Below are positions 35,544 through 43,877 of a stretch of 64,000 nucleotides of DNA, in pieces; the stretch's first letter is position 1; every line of letters begins with the position of its first letter. Below the pieces are notes generated by a model, which ran no database searches, was not told where the DNA came from, and was given only the letters and a program-made list of their open reading frames with translations. Origin of the DNA: Defluviibacillus sp043739385 (GTDB taxonomy: Bacteria; Pseudomonadota; Gammaproteobacteria; Burkholderiales; Burkholderiaceae_C). A program made the position numbers and the translations under genes. The DNA lies in NCBI GenBank assembly GCA_043739385.1, contig JAYUED010000001.1, positions 62,001-126,000 on the forward strand, given 5' to 3'.

Positions 35544-36524
35544 ATGAACCTGTCCCGTACATTCCCTTTTGCAGTTGCTTTGTGTGGTCTGGCCTGTACC
35601 TTGGCAGGCGCCGCCTTTGCCGAGGGGAGCGCCTACCCCAGTAAACCCATCACCATCGTGGTCGCTTACCCACCTGGAGGCTCGACCGACCTGACGGGCC
35701 GCACGCTGGGTGTGGCGCTTTCGGCCCGTCTTGGCGTACCGGTGTTGATCGACAACGTGGGTGGCGCTGGGGGCGCGATTGGGGCGCAGAAGGTCGCCAA
35801 CGCCGCACCAGATGGCTACACGCTGCTGGTGGGGGCTAGCAACGAGTTAGCCATCAATAAATTAGTAACCAGCACTGTCAAGTATGAGCTGAAGGATTTC
35901 ACCCCGATTGGCTTAATCGCTTCCCAGCCGCTGGTGCTGGTAGCCTCGCTTAAATCGGGTGTGAAGAACACGGGTGAGTTCATTACTGAGGTGCAAAAGA
36001 ACCCCGGTAAGTTCAGCTATGGCAGCTCGGGTGTGGGCACCTCGCTGCATTTGGCGGGTGAGATGATCAAGCAGCAGGCTGGGCTGTTCATTACGCACAT
36101 TCCCTACCGTGGCGTGGCACCGCTCACTAATGATCTGGTCGGCAGTAACCTGGATTTTGGTGTGTTTGTGCTCTCTAGTGGCCTATCGCACATCCGCAGT
36201 GGCCGGGTTGTTGCGGTGGGCACGACCGAGGCTAAACGCTCGGCGGTGACACCTGATATCCCTGCACTGGCTGAAAACCCCAAACTTAAAGGTTTGGATA
36301 TCAGCGTTTGGTTTGCCTTGATGGGCCCTGCCAAAATGCCTGATGCGGTAGTTGCCAAGCTTAAACAAGCCTTGGACGACACGCTGAAATCCCCCGATTT
36401 TCGAAAAAAAATGGAGGCTAGCAGTTCAACCGTAGCTGAGCCCACAGTGGACTTAGCCAAGTTCATGACCAGTGAAACCGCTAAATACAAGCGGATTGTT
36501 GATTTTGCTCATATCAAGGAATAA
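35544..36524 (+). CDS. Bug/TctC-family tripartite tricarboxylate transporter binding protein
   Basis: 326 residues from ATG 35544, with GAAAG nine bases upstream; an ATG five codons earlier is possible. A signal peptide (ending AGAAFAEG) leads to YPSKPITIVVAYPPGGSTDL, then NVGGAGGAIGAQKVANAAPDGY, both hallmark Bug segments, and IPYRGVAPLTNDLVG in the second domain. Bug receptors bind small organic acids or amides. No TctA/TctB permease gene is nearby, as for most of the many orphan Bug proteins in Burkholderiales. The deacylase gene begins 2 bases later, suggesting an N-acyl amino acid ligand; that is an inference. Confidence 0.92.
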   Translation: MNLSRTFPFAVALCGLACTLAGAAFAEGSAYPSKPITIVVAYPPGGSTDLTGRTLGVALSARLGVPVLIDNVGGAGGAIGAQKVANAAPDGYTLLVGASNELAINKLVTSTVKYELKDFTPIGLIASQPLVLVASLKSGVKNTGEFITEVQKNPGKFSYGSSGVGTSLHLAGEMIKQQAGLFITHIPYRGVAPLTNDLVGSNLDFGVFVLSSGLSHIRSGRVVAVGTTEAKRSAVTPDIPALAENPKLKGLDISVWFALMGPAKMPDAVVAKLKQALDDTLKSPDFRKKMEASSSTVAEPTVDLAKFMTSETAKYKRIVDFAHIKE

Positions 36525-36526
36525 GC

Positions 36527-37507
36527 ATGAACTGGTCGTTTGAACTGCCTGTCCCTGATATTTCCGCTTGGCGTGCGGGCAACACCGGTGTGGAAGGTGT
36601 TTGGAAATTTGACTCTGGTGTGCCGGGCCGGCACGTGATGCTCAGTGCACTGGTTCATGGTAATGAGCTGTGCGGAGCGTGGGCGCTCAAGGGCTTGCTG
36701 GAAGCGGGACTGCGCCCTCAACGTGGCCATTTAACACTGGCGTTTTGCAACCTTGCAGCGTTCGACAGGTTCGATCCGAATAACTGCGATGCTGCACGCT
36801 TTGTTGATGAAGATCTCAACCGCCAATGGCTACCTGATCGCATCGCCGATGGGGGTACGTTAGAGCGCCGCCGTGCTGCGGCTCTGCAATCTTTCGTAGC
36901 CGAAGCGGAATGGCTTTTGGATCTGCACTCCATGCACGAGCGCGCGGAGCCACTGTTGCTCACGGGCATCTATCCCCGCAATCTGGCCTTAGCCCGTGTG
37001 CTGCGAAGCCCGGAATATATCGTCGTTGATGCGGGTCATAAGGATGGCGTGCGTATGCGCGATTTCGGCCGCTTTGGCGAGCCTGATGTGGACCCTGACA
37101 CGGATCGTAGCAACGACACCTGTTCGCTGCTGGTCGAATGTGGCTTCCATGGGGATCTTTCCAGCCGCACCGTGGCACAAGACCAGTGTGTGCGCTTCTT
37201 GCAGGCTGCAGGCTCCCTGGACGCAACCGCTGCAGCGAGCTTTCTTCCCGGTTGGCAGCAGCCCGATGCACCCTGCCAGTGGGCGCTGGAAGTTACCGGG
37301 CCAGTTGTGGCGCACAGTGACAAGTTTCGCTTTGCTGAATCTTATACCGGCCTAGAGGTGATTGCACACGCTGGCACGGTGATTGGCTGGAACGACGATG
37401 AACCTGTGCTGACGCCCTACGACGATTGTGTGCTGGTCATGCCTTCTGTCCGCCAAGCGAAGGCGGGCGTGACTGTGGTGCGCTATGCGCGCAGGCGATT
37501 GTTGTAA
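36527..37507 (+). CDS. Succinylglutamate desuccinylase/aspartoacylase-family deacylase (M14-type)
   Basis: 326 residues. Zinc ligands of the M14 carboxypeptidase-like fold are visible: ALVHGNELCG (His and Glu, about 43-48) and LLDLHSMHE (third His). The likely catalytic Glu is in VECGFHG. A C-terminal beta domain follows. Family members remove an acyl group from N-acylated amino acids such as N-succinylglutamate or N-acetylaspartate. There are no ast genes nearby. The start is 2 bases after the Bug gene stop, so the two are cotranscribed and probably act on the same compound. Confidence 0.85.
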   Translation: MNWSFELPVPDISAWRAGNTGVEGVWKFDSGVPGRHVMLSALVHGNELCGAWALKGLLEAGLRPQRGHLTLAFCNLAAFDRFDPNNCDAARFVDEDLNRQWLPDRIADGGTLERRRAAALQSFVAEAEWLLDLHSMHERAEPLLLTGIYPRNLALARVLRSPEYIVVDAGHKDGVRMRDFGRFGEPDVDPDTDRSNDTCSLLVECGFHGDLSSRTVAQDQCVRFLQAAGSLDATAAASFLPGWQQPDAPCQWALEVTGPVVAHSDKFRFAESYTGLEVIAHAGTVIGWNDDEPVLTPYDDCVLVMPSVRQAKAGVTVVRYARRRLL

Positions 37508-37548
37508 ATCTAAACAGCTATTGCCAGTTACCAGCAGCGCAATCAGCT

Positions 37549-37947
37549 TTACAGGTCTAACGAGCAGCTATCGCCCAAAGCATCGCGCCACACCCGAACT
37601 CGCGATACAGCGGGCTGCATTTCGCCCAAGGCTTGGACAATGAACTGACACAAGTTCTCCAGCGTGGGCTTGCCTAAGCCCACCACCTCGTCCAGCAGAT
37701 GGTGGTCGAGTTGCTCACGCACTGTGGCCACGCGCAGCCGCAGCAGCCCCAAGTCCATCACCATTCCCGTTAGCGGGTCGAGCGGCCCGCTGACAAACAC
37801 CTCGGCGTGGTAGGTGTGGCCATGGATGCGGCGGCTGCCTTCAGCCTCAACATCCCGCTGCAAAGTGTGGGCAGCATCAAAGTAGAAGCGTTGGCTGATG
37901 GTGAACAGGGGAGTGAATAACGGGGTGTGCAAGGAGGTGGAAGGCAT
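37549..37947 (-). CDS. queD: 6-carboxytetrahydropterin synthase-like protein, catalytic Cys replaced
   Basis: 132 residues with the fold of 6-pyruvoyl-tetrahydropterin synthases, the step from dihydroneopterin triphosphate to the queuosine/7-deazaguanine precursor. Zinc-binding His residues are in YFDAAHTL and RIHGHTYH; LDHHLLDEV and PTLENL are also conserved. In E. coli QueD a catalytic Cys lies four residues before the HGH motif; here that position reads Ser (EGSRRIHGH). The only Cys residues are far away. The gene sits 9 bases after queE, which strongly supports a role in the queuosine route. The enzyme may use another residue. Confidence 0.85.
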   Translation of the reverse strand: MPSTSLHTPLFTPLFTISQRFYFDAAHTLQRDVEAEGSRRIHGHTYHAEVFVSGPLDPLTGMVMDLGLLRLRVATVREQLDHHLLDEVVGLGKPTLENLCQFIVQALGEMQPAVSRVRVWRDALGDSCSLDL

Positions 37948-37956
37948 AACGGATTA

Positions 37957-38595
37957 TCAGCGTATGCCTGTCAATTTATGCGTTTGAAGACTTAGCCGCC
38001 ACTGTGGGCGTTCCATACAGGTAGCGATGCAGTGGGCGATGTTGGCGTGCTGGTTGGGGCCATCCATAGCTTGCAGAAAGCGGTGAGGGAAGTGGGTTTG
38101 GGCTTCCAGTATGTCTAAATCTAGGCCGGGTTGTGGCCAAACTACCTTCAGCTCTTGGCCTTCACGCTGCACCCAAGGGGCGTTTGCTTTGGGGCTGATA
38201 CACAGCCAGTCGATGCCCGCTGGCGCGGCAATAGTGCCGTTACTTTCCACCGCGATGCGGAAGTTACGGGCATGCAGGGCGTTTATGAGTGCCGTATCAA
38301 CTTGCAGCAGCGGCTCGCCGCCAGTTAGCACGGTGAGACGGTTGGCCGCATTGGCTGCGGGCCATTGCGCTGCGATGCGGTCTGCCAAGCTTTCAGCAGT
38401 CGCAAACTTGCCGCCAAGCGTGCCGTCGGTGCCCACGAAATCGGTATCGCAAAACTGGCACACCGCTGTGGCACGGTCGCTTTCACGACCCGTCCATAGG
38501 TTGCATCCGGCAAAGCGGCAAAACACCGCAGGCATACCGGCTTGCGCGCCTTCGCCTTGCAAGGTGTAGAAAATTTCTTTAATGCTGTAAGTCAT
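37957..38595 (-). CDS. queE: 7-carboxy-7-deazaguanine synthase
   Basis: 212 residues. A radical SAM enzyme that contracts the carboxytetrahydropterin ring to 7-carboxy-7-deazaguanine. It starts with IKEIFYTLQGEGAQAGMPAVF. The iron-sulfur cysteines show the CX14CX2C spacing peculiar to QueE (GCNLW to VCQFCDTDFVG) instead of the usual CX3CX2C. LTGGEPLLQ and VESNGT bind SAM and substrate. The gene is followed by queD after 9 bases and preceded by panC on the same strand. queC and queF are not in the window. Confidence 0.93.
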   Translation of the reverse strand: MTYSIKEIFYTLQGEGAQAGMPAVFCRFAGCNLWTGRESDRATAVCQFCDTDFVGTDGTLGGKFATAESLADRIAAQWPAANAANRLTVLTGGEPLLQVDTALINALHARNFRIAVESNGTIAAPAGIDWLCISPKANAPWVQREGQELKVVWPQPGLDLDILEAQTHFPHRFLQAMDGPNQHANIAHCIATCMERPQWRLSLQTHKLTGIR

Positions 38596-38644
38596 GGGGC
38601 AGGGAATCAGAGGCTGAGCGAAAGGCCTGAGCTAAAGGTTGTAA

Positions 38645-39490
38645 CTAAAGGGTTATCTCCAGATTGTCGATCAAACGCGTAGAGCCCAGTTTTGCGGCCG
38701 CCAGAAGTACCAAAGGTACTGCGGGGAATCCAGCTTTAAGTGCAGGCGGTAACAAGTCAGATTGTCGGCGAACCGTCATGTAATCGGGCTGCCAGCCGCG
38801 TGTTGTTAGCGTATGCAAGGCTCGGTCTTCAATTGCCGCAATGTCATGACTGCCTGCCATGAGGGCCTCCGCCATGGTTTTGAGCGTGAGGGATAACTGC
38901 ACCGCCTCCGCAAGCTCATCCCCATTCAGATAGCCATTGCGCGAGCTCAGCGCTAAACCGTTTTCAGCGCGGCAGGTCTCGCTGCCCACAATCTCGGTGT
39001 TGAGCGCAAACTGTTTGACCATACCGCGTATCACCATCAGTTGCTGATAATCTTTTTTACCGAATACCGCAAAGCGTGGCTGTACGCAGGTCAGCAGCTT
39101 CATGACCACCGTCGCTACGCCCACAAAGAAGCCGGGGCGGAAGTGGCCTTCCAGAATATCGGCCAGTGCAGTGGGAGGATGAACTTTGTAGGTTTGCGGC
39201 TCTGGGTAGAGCTCTTTTTCGTCGGGTGCGAACAGCACATTGCAGCCGGCGGCCTCCAGCCTGGCGCAATCTGCGTCCCACGTGCGGGGGTAGGTGTCAA
39301 AGTCCTCATGAGGCAAAAATTGCAAGCGGTTGACGAAAATACTGGCCACCGTCACATCGCCTAGAGGCTTGGCTTGGTGAATCAGCGCAATATGACCGTC
39401 ATGCAAGTTGCCCATGGTGGGCACGAAAGAAGGGCTTTTGAACGCGGCCAGATGGCGGCGCAGGTCGTCAATGGTGTGGGCGATGTACAT
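38645..39490 (-). CDS. panC: Pantothenate synthetase (pantoate-beta-alanine ligase)
   Basis: 281 residues. It condenses pantoate and beta-alanine with ATP, in the cytoplasm. It has the HIGH-like PTMGNLHDGHIALI (about 24-37), IFVNRLQF, then the FGKKDYQQLMVIRGMV motif and the KMSKS-like LALSSRNGYLN. In place of the usual NPTQF the text reads NRLQF, a small deviation near the active site. Full length. It is 23 bases after panB in the same operon. Confidence 0.95.
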   Translation of the reverse strand: MYIAHTIDDLRRHLAAFKSPSFVPTMGNLHDGHIALIHQAKPLGDVTVASIFVNRLQFLPHEDFDTYPRTWDADCARLEAAGCNVLFAPDEKELYPEPQTYKVHPPTALADILEGHFRPGFFVGVATVVMKLLTCVQPRFAVFGKKDYQQLMVIRGMVKQFALNTEIVGSETCRAENGLALSSRNGYLNGDELAEAVQLSLTLKTMAEALMAGSHDIAAIEDRALHTLTTRGWQPDYMTVRRQSDLLPPALKAGFPAVPLVLLAAAKLGSTRLIDNLEITL

Positions 39491-39513
39491 GGCTCAGAAA
39501 TTAGCTTTATTTT

Positions 39514-40323
39514 TCAATAAGTATGTGTGTTTTCAACAGGGAAGAGGCTGGTCTTCACGTCGTCCACATAGCGTTGCACGGCTGATTGCACCGAGGCGCT
39601 ACCCGCCATGAAGTTGCGTACAAAGCGAGGCAGTTTCCCACTGTTCAGGCCCAGCATGTCGTGCAGTACCAGTACTTGGCCGCTGCAAGCTACCCCAGCA
39701 CCGATACCAATAACTGGGATGTTCAGCGCTTGCGTGATATTTGCAGCAACGGTGGACGGCACCAGTTCCAGTACTAGCATTGCAGCGCCTGCGTCTGCCA
39801 ACGCCTGGGCGTGTGCTTTGAGCGTGGCTGCGGCTTCTTCGGTACGTCCCTGGATGCGGTAGCCGCCCAGAGCATGGACGGATTGGGGCGTCAAGCCCAA
39901 ATGTGCACATACGGGAATGCCACGCTCGGTTAAAAAACGCACGGTTTCTGTCGTCCAGCCACCGCCTTCGAGCTTCACCATGTGCGCGCCTGCCTGCATC
40001 AAGGCGGTGGCGCTGTGCAGGGCAAGCTCTGGTGAGGCTTGGTAGCTGCCGAAAGGCAAGTCCCCGATGACCCATGCCGTCTGATTGCCTCGAGCTACGC
40101 ACTGGGTGTGGTAGACCATCTGCTCCAGCGTGACTGGCACGGTGCTGGGCATGCCTTGCAGCACCATACCTAGCGAATCACCTACCAGTAGGCAATCTAC
40201 ACCAGCGTTGTCCAGCACGGTCGCAAAGGTGGCGTCGTAGCAGGTCAGCATGGTAATTTTTTCGCCGGCGGTATGCATGTCGCGCAGGCGGTGCAGGGTC
40301 AGGGGTTTGCGGGTGTTGCTCAT
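39514..40323 (-). CDS. panB: 3-methyl-2-oxobutanoate hydroxymethyltransferase
   Basis: 269 residues from ATG 40323; a TTG four codons upstream is less likely. It transfers a one-carbon unit from methylene-tetrahydrofolate to alpha-ketoisovalerate, giving ketopantoate. Magnesium and substrate residues are in LLVGDSLGMVLQG; MVKLEGGGW and VCAHLGLTPQSVH follow, with the catalytic Glu in LVLELVP and the closing GIGAGVACSGQVLVLHDMLG. It sits between bioD (34 bases) and panC (23 bases). panE is not in the window. Confidence 0.95.
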   Translation of the reverse strand: MSNTRKPLTLHRLRDMHTAGEKITMLTCYDATFATVLDNAGVDCLLVGDSLGMVLQGMPSTVPVTLEQMVYHTQCVARGNQTAWVIGDLPFGSYQASPELALHSATALMQAGAHMVKLEGGGWTTETVRFLTERGIPVCAHLGLTPQSVHALGGYRIQGRTEEAAATLKAHAQALADAGAAMLVLELVPSTVAANITQALNIPVIGIGAGVACSGQVLVLHDMLGLNSGKLPRFVRNFMAGSASVQSAVQRYVDDVKTSLFPVENTHTY

Positions 40324-40357
40324 GGATGGCGGCAATGGGTAGTGTTAGTGGACAGCG

Positions 40358-41065
40358 TTAAAGAGGCAGTGCCTCGAACAAGGGAAGGGTGAATTGAACG
40401 TGCGGCAGGTTTCCTGCGGCCAGGACTGCCCCCTGCCAGGGAATCTGCGCCCAACAGGGCGCATCTAGGCGCAGCGTCAGTGCGGCGATATTCTCAGCAA
40501 GGGCGGGCATCTCGGGGTCAATGTGATTGGCTACCCAGCCTGCCAGTGACAAACCGGCTTGGCGAATCGCTTGCGCCGTCAGCAGGGCGTGGTTCAGGCA
40601 GCCCAAGCGCAGGCCCACGACCAGCACTACTGGTAGTGCGAGAGCTTTTGCCAGATCAGCCAAGGTTTCGGTCGCGTTCAGGGGCACGATAAACCCGCCA
40701 GCACCTTCGACCACCACGCTGTCCGACATTGTTTGCAGCTGTGTAAAGCATGCTTCCAGATGACCAAGCCGCAAGGTGATGTTTTCATGTTCCGCTGCAA
40801 TGTGCGGGGCTATGGCTTCGCGCAGTAGGTAGGGGCACACCCAGGCGGAAGGGGCTTGCACATTGCTGGCGGCATTCAGCATCTCCACATCGTCGTTACA
40901 CCAGCGACCATTCACCCAATCGGTGCCTGCTGCTACGGGTTTCATACCCACGGTGCGTCGGCCGCTCTCTTGCCCCAGGTGGCGTAGCAGGGCCGCAGCC
41001 ACCAGACTTTTTCCTACGCCGGTATCGGTACCAATGACAAAAAAATCAGCACGTTGGCGAATCAT
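40358..41065 (-). CDS. bioD: Dethiobiotin synthetase
   Basis: 235 residues from ATG 41065, which overlaps the bioF stop by 4 bases; upstream codons in the frame belong to bioF. The P-loop FFVIGTDTGVGKSLVAAALL binds ATP, KPVAAGT is the carbamate/substrate region, and VVVEGAGGFIVPL is a conserved loop. The product closes the ureido ring of dethiobiotin from 7,8-diaminopelargonate, CO2 and ATP. It is coupled to bioF and followed by panB. Confidence 0.95.
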   Translation of the reverse strand: MIRQRADFFVIGTDTGVGKSLVAAALLRHLGQESGRRTVGMKPVAAGTDWVNGRWCNDDVEMLNAASNVQAPSAWVCPYLLREAIAPHIAAEHENITLRLGHLEACFTQLQTMSDSVVVEGAGGFIVPLNATETLADLAKALALPVVLVVGLRLGCLNHALLTAQAIRQAGLSLAGWVANHIDPEMPALAENIAALTLRLDAPCWAQIPWQGAVLAAGNLPHVQFTLPLFEALPL

Positions 41066-42276
41066 TCCAAAGCCCTCAGTGTGCTGGCCAGCCTGTCCAC
41101 ATCCTCGAGGCTGTGCGCCGCAGAAAGGGCAATACGCAGTCGCGCGCTGCCTGCTGGCACGGTGGGTGGCCGGATAGCGGGTACCCACAGACCCTGGGTT
41201 TCGAGCTGGGCGGATACCGCCAGCGCGGATTCGTTGCTGCCCAGAATCAGCGGTTGTATGGGCGTATCGGATGGCAACAAATGCCAGCGGCTGTCGGCCA
41301 TGCGTGTGCGCAGGTGGGTAATCAGCGCTTGCAGGTGCTGACGCCGGATGTAGCCTTCTGGCCCGGCGATCACATCCAGGCTGGTACACAGGGCATGTGC
41401 AATCGCTGGCGGGGCTGCGGTGCTGAAGATATAGCTGCGTGATTTTTGCACCAGCCAGTCAATTACTTGCGGGCACGCTGCAACAAAAGCCCCGCCTACC
41501 CCTGCCGCCTTACCCAAGGTGCCCACATACACGATGTGGGGTGAGCGCAGGCCGAAATTTGCCAGCACGCCCTGTCCGCCAGCACCCAGCACGCCAAAAC
41601 CATGGGCGTCGTCCACGATCAGCCATGCGCCATAGCGTTCGGCCAAGGCCAGTAACTGGGGCAGCGGAGCGATATCGCCGTCCATAGAAAACACGCTGTC
41701 GGTCACGATCAGTTTGTTAGCGGCGGGTTCTTGAGCGAGTTGGATTTCCAGGGTCTGCAAGTCACAGTGCGGGTAAACATGCACCCGCGCGCCTCGGGCT
41801 AAACGAACGGCGTCGATCAACGAGGCATGGTTCAGCGCTTCCGAAAAAATTGCTGTCGGCTCGCCCGTGGCGGCCAGCGCAGGTGTGACCGCCAGATTTG
41901 CCATGTAGCCGCTGCTAAAGAACAGCGTGCGGCAACCGCTGCCGCCAGGGGTATCACTCACATCGCTCACACCGAATTGGGGGCCGATGAACTCAGCCAG
42001 TTTTTGCTCCAGCACTTCATGCGCCTGGCTGTGCCCGCTGATGAGGTGCGAGGCCCCACTGCCTGCGCCGTGCAACCGTGCCCCTTGCGCCAAAGCCTCG
42101 ACCACGGCCGGGTGGTTGGCCAGCCCCAGGTAGTCGTTCGAGCAAAACGCGAGGCGTTCGGTGCCGTTCAGGGTGACTCGCGGGCCGCAGGGAGATTGGG
42201 TGGGCTGCAAGCGGCGACGCAGGTGCTGGGCATCGAGTTGTGCGATGCGCGTTTCCAGGGTGTTGATCAAATGCAT
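41062..42276 (-). CDS. bioF: 8-amino-7-oxononanoate synthase
   Basis: 404 residues. A PLP enzyme joining pimeloyl-ACP (or pimeloyl-CoA) to alanine. It has FCSNDYLGLANHPAV near the start, ASHLISGHSQAHEVLE, the PLP-contacting IVDDAHGFGVLG and the PLP lysine in VGTLGKAAGVGGAF. Length is slightly above the usual 380-390. It is 53 bases downstream of bioA and overlaps bioD by 4 bases. Confidence 0.95.
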   Translation of the reverse strand: MHLINTLETRIAQLDAQHLRRRLQPTQSPCGPRVTLNGTERLAFCSNDYLGLANHPAVVEALAQGARLHGAGSGASHLISGHSQAHEVLEQKLAEFIGPQFGVSDVSDTPGGSGCRTLFFSSGYMANLAVTPALAATGEPTAIFSEALNHASLIDAVRLARGARVHVYPHCDLQTLEIQLAQEPAANKLIVTDSVFSMDGDIAPLPQLLALAERYGAWLIVDDAHGFGVLGAGGQGVLANFGLRSPHIVYVGTLGKAAGVGGAFVAACPQVIDWLVQKSRSYIFSTAAPPAIAHALCTSLDVIAGPEGYIRRQHLQALITHLRTRMADSRWHLLPSDTPIQPLILGSNESALAVSAQLETQGLWVPAIRPPTVPAGSARLRIALSAAHSLEDVDRLASTLRALE

Positions 42277-42329
42277 GGGATCAGGACAATGAGGGCAGAA
42301 GTCATAAACGAAGGGATGGGGGAATGGGC

Positions 42330-43676
42330 TCAGAGCTGAAGTGCTGCGGCCAACGCGCTGTACACACCCTCGGCCAGCTGGTCTTGTTCGCTGTCGTTCA
42401 GGATATAAGGCGGCATTAGGTAAACGGTTTGGCTAATGGGGCGCAGCATCAGGCCGCGTGCCAGTGCCAGCGCATGAAAGCGCTGCGAGAACGTCGCAGC
42501 TTCCGCCGGGTCAGCTACGGTCACATCAAAAGCCCAAATCATGCCTTGTTGGCGAAAGTGACTGACCTGCGGATGCACGGCGAGCGGCGCCAGCAGACGG
42601 CTGAGCCGCGCTGCACGTACGCGGTTGGTGTTCAGCACATCGTCTTCTTTGAAAATGTCCAGGCAGGCCAGAGCGGCACTACATGCCAGTGGATTGCCGG
42701 TGTAGGAATGCGAGTGCAAAAACGCGCGCTGAACGCTGTCGTCATAAAAGGCTTGGTACACCGTGGTCGTGCTCATAACCAGCGAGAGCGGTAAATAGCC
42801 CCCGCTGATGCCTTTGGAAAGGCAGAGAAAATCGGGCCATATGCCGGCCTGTTCGCAGGCAAAGAAGGTGCCGGTGCGGCCACAGCCGACGGCGATTTCA
42901 TCGGCAATCAAGTGGACTTGGTACTGGTCGCACAGCCGGCGCAATCCGGCGAGGTACTGCACATCATGCATAGCCATGCCTGCTGCGCATTGCACCAAAG
43001 GCTCGACGATCACCGCCGCGAGGCTGTCGGCTTTGGCTTCCAGCAGGTCACGCAGAGACGCCAACGCGCGGGACGCCACATCGCCTGCGGTTTCCCCAGG
43101 GCGGGCTTGGCGTGCATCGGGACTGGCAACAATGTGGGCAGGGCGTAGCAGACTGTCGTAGGCCTCGCGAAACACCGGCACATCGGTGACGCCCAGTGCA
43201 CCTAGAGTTTCACCGTGGTAGCTTTGCGCCAGACAAACAAACTCACGCTTCTCAGGCTGGCCGCTGTTGCGCCAGAAGTGGGCGCTCATTTTGAGGGCGA
43301 TTTCTACCGCACTGGCCCCATCAGAAGCGTAAAAGCAGTGTCCCAATGCATGCCCGGTGAGGGCCGATAAACGTTCCGACAGCTCGACCACCGGCGCATG
43401 GGTACAACCGGCCAGCATCACATGCGGCAGCTTGTCCAGCTGGGCTTTCACGGCGGCGTTGATGCGTGGATTGGCGTGGCCGAACAGGTTGACCCACCAT
43501 GAACTCAGGCCATCCAGGTAGCCATTGCCCGCCTCGTCGTATAGCCAAGCCCCGCTGCCGCGCACCAGCGCCAGCGGTGGCTGTGTTTCGTGGCGCTTCA
43601 TCGGCGTGCAGGGGTGCCACACGCTGGCCGTGCTGCGGCTGGCGAGATCGGGGATGGTGCGGGTGGTCATGGTCAT
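42330..43676 (-). CDS. bioA: Adenosylmethionine-8-amino-7-oxononanoate aminotransferase
   Basis: 448 residues. A class III aminotransferase using SAM as amino donor to make 7,8-diaminopelargonate. It has VWHPCTPMKRHETQPP, which is characteristic of BioA, YLDGLSSWWVNLFGH, FYASDGASAVEIALKM, the PLP-binding LIADEIAVGCGRTG and the PLP lysine in CLSKGISGGYLPLS. It is the first gene of a leftward seven-gene cofactor operon and divergent from pabB-pabC. An ATG two codons downstream is an alternative start. bioB and bioC are not in the window. Confidence 0.95.
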   Translation of the reverse strand: MTMTTRTIPDLASRSTASVWHPCTPMKRHETQPPLALVRGSGAWLYDEAGNGYLDGLSSWWVNLFGHANPRINAAVKAQLDKLPHVMLAGCTHAPVVELSERLSALTGHALGHCFYASDGASAVEIALKMSAHFWRNSGQPEKREFVCLAQSYHGETLGALGVTDVPVFREAYDSLLRPAHIVASPDARQARPGETAGDVASRALASLRDLLEAKADSLAAVIVEPLVQCAAGMAMHDVQYLAGLRRLCDQYQVHLIADEIAVGCGRTGTFFACEQAGIWPDFLCLSKGISGGYLPLSLVMSTTTVYQAFYDDSVQRAFLHSHSYTGNPLACSAALACLDIFKEDDVLNTNRVRAARLSRLLAPLAVHPQVSHFRQQGMIWAFDVTVADPAEAATFSQRFHALALARGLMLRPISQTVYLMPPYILNDSEQDQLAEGVYSALAAALQL

Positions 43677-43877
43677 GCTCTTTGGGCCTGGGTGGGTACG
43701 TGGCGGCGCAGTTCAAGTAGAGTACGGAGCATGTCGGATCCTCAAAAAAATGCTGGATTGTGGCATTAACGTTAACCCTCGCTGGTTGAGCGCATGTGCT
43801 GCTGATTTGGGGGCTGAGGCGGTCTAGGTGTGTGGAAAGCTATCATCCCGGCTCTTTTTCTCCCGATAGGGGTGGGT

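Noticed and set aside
43766..43775. BioR or BirA operator at the palindrome TTAACGTTAA
   Set aside because: It does not fit the BioR consensus (TTATnnATAA type) or the long BirA dyad; short palindromes occur by chance.
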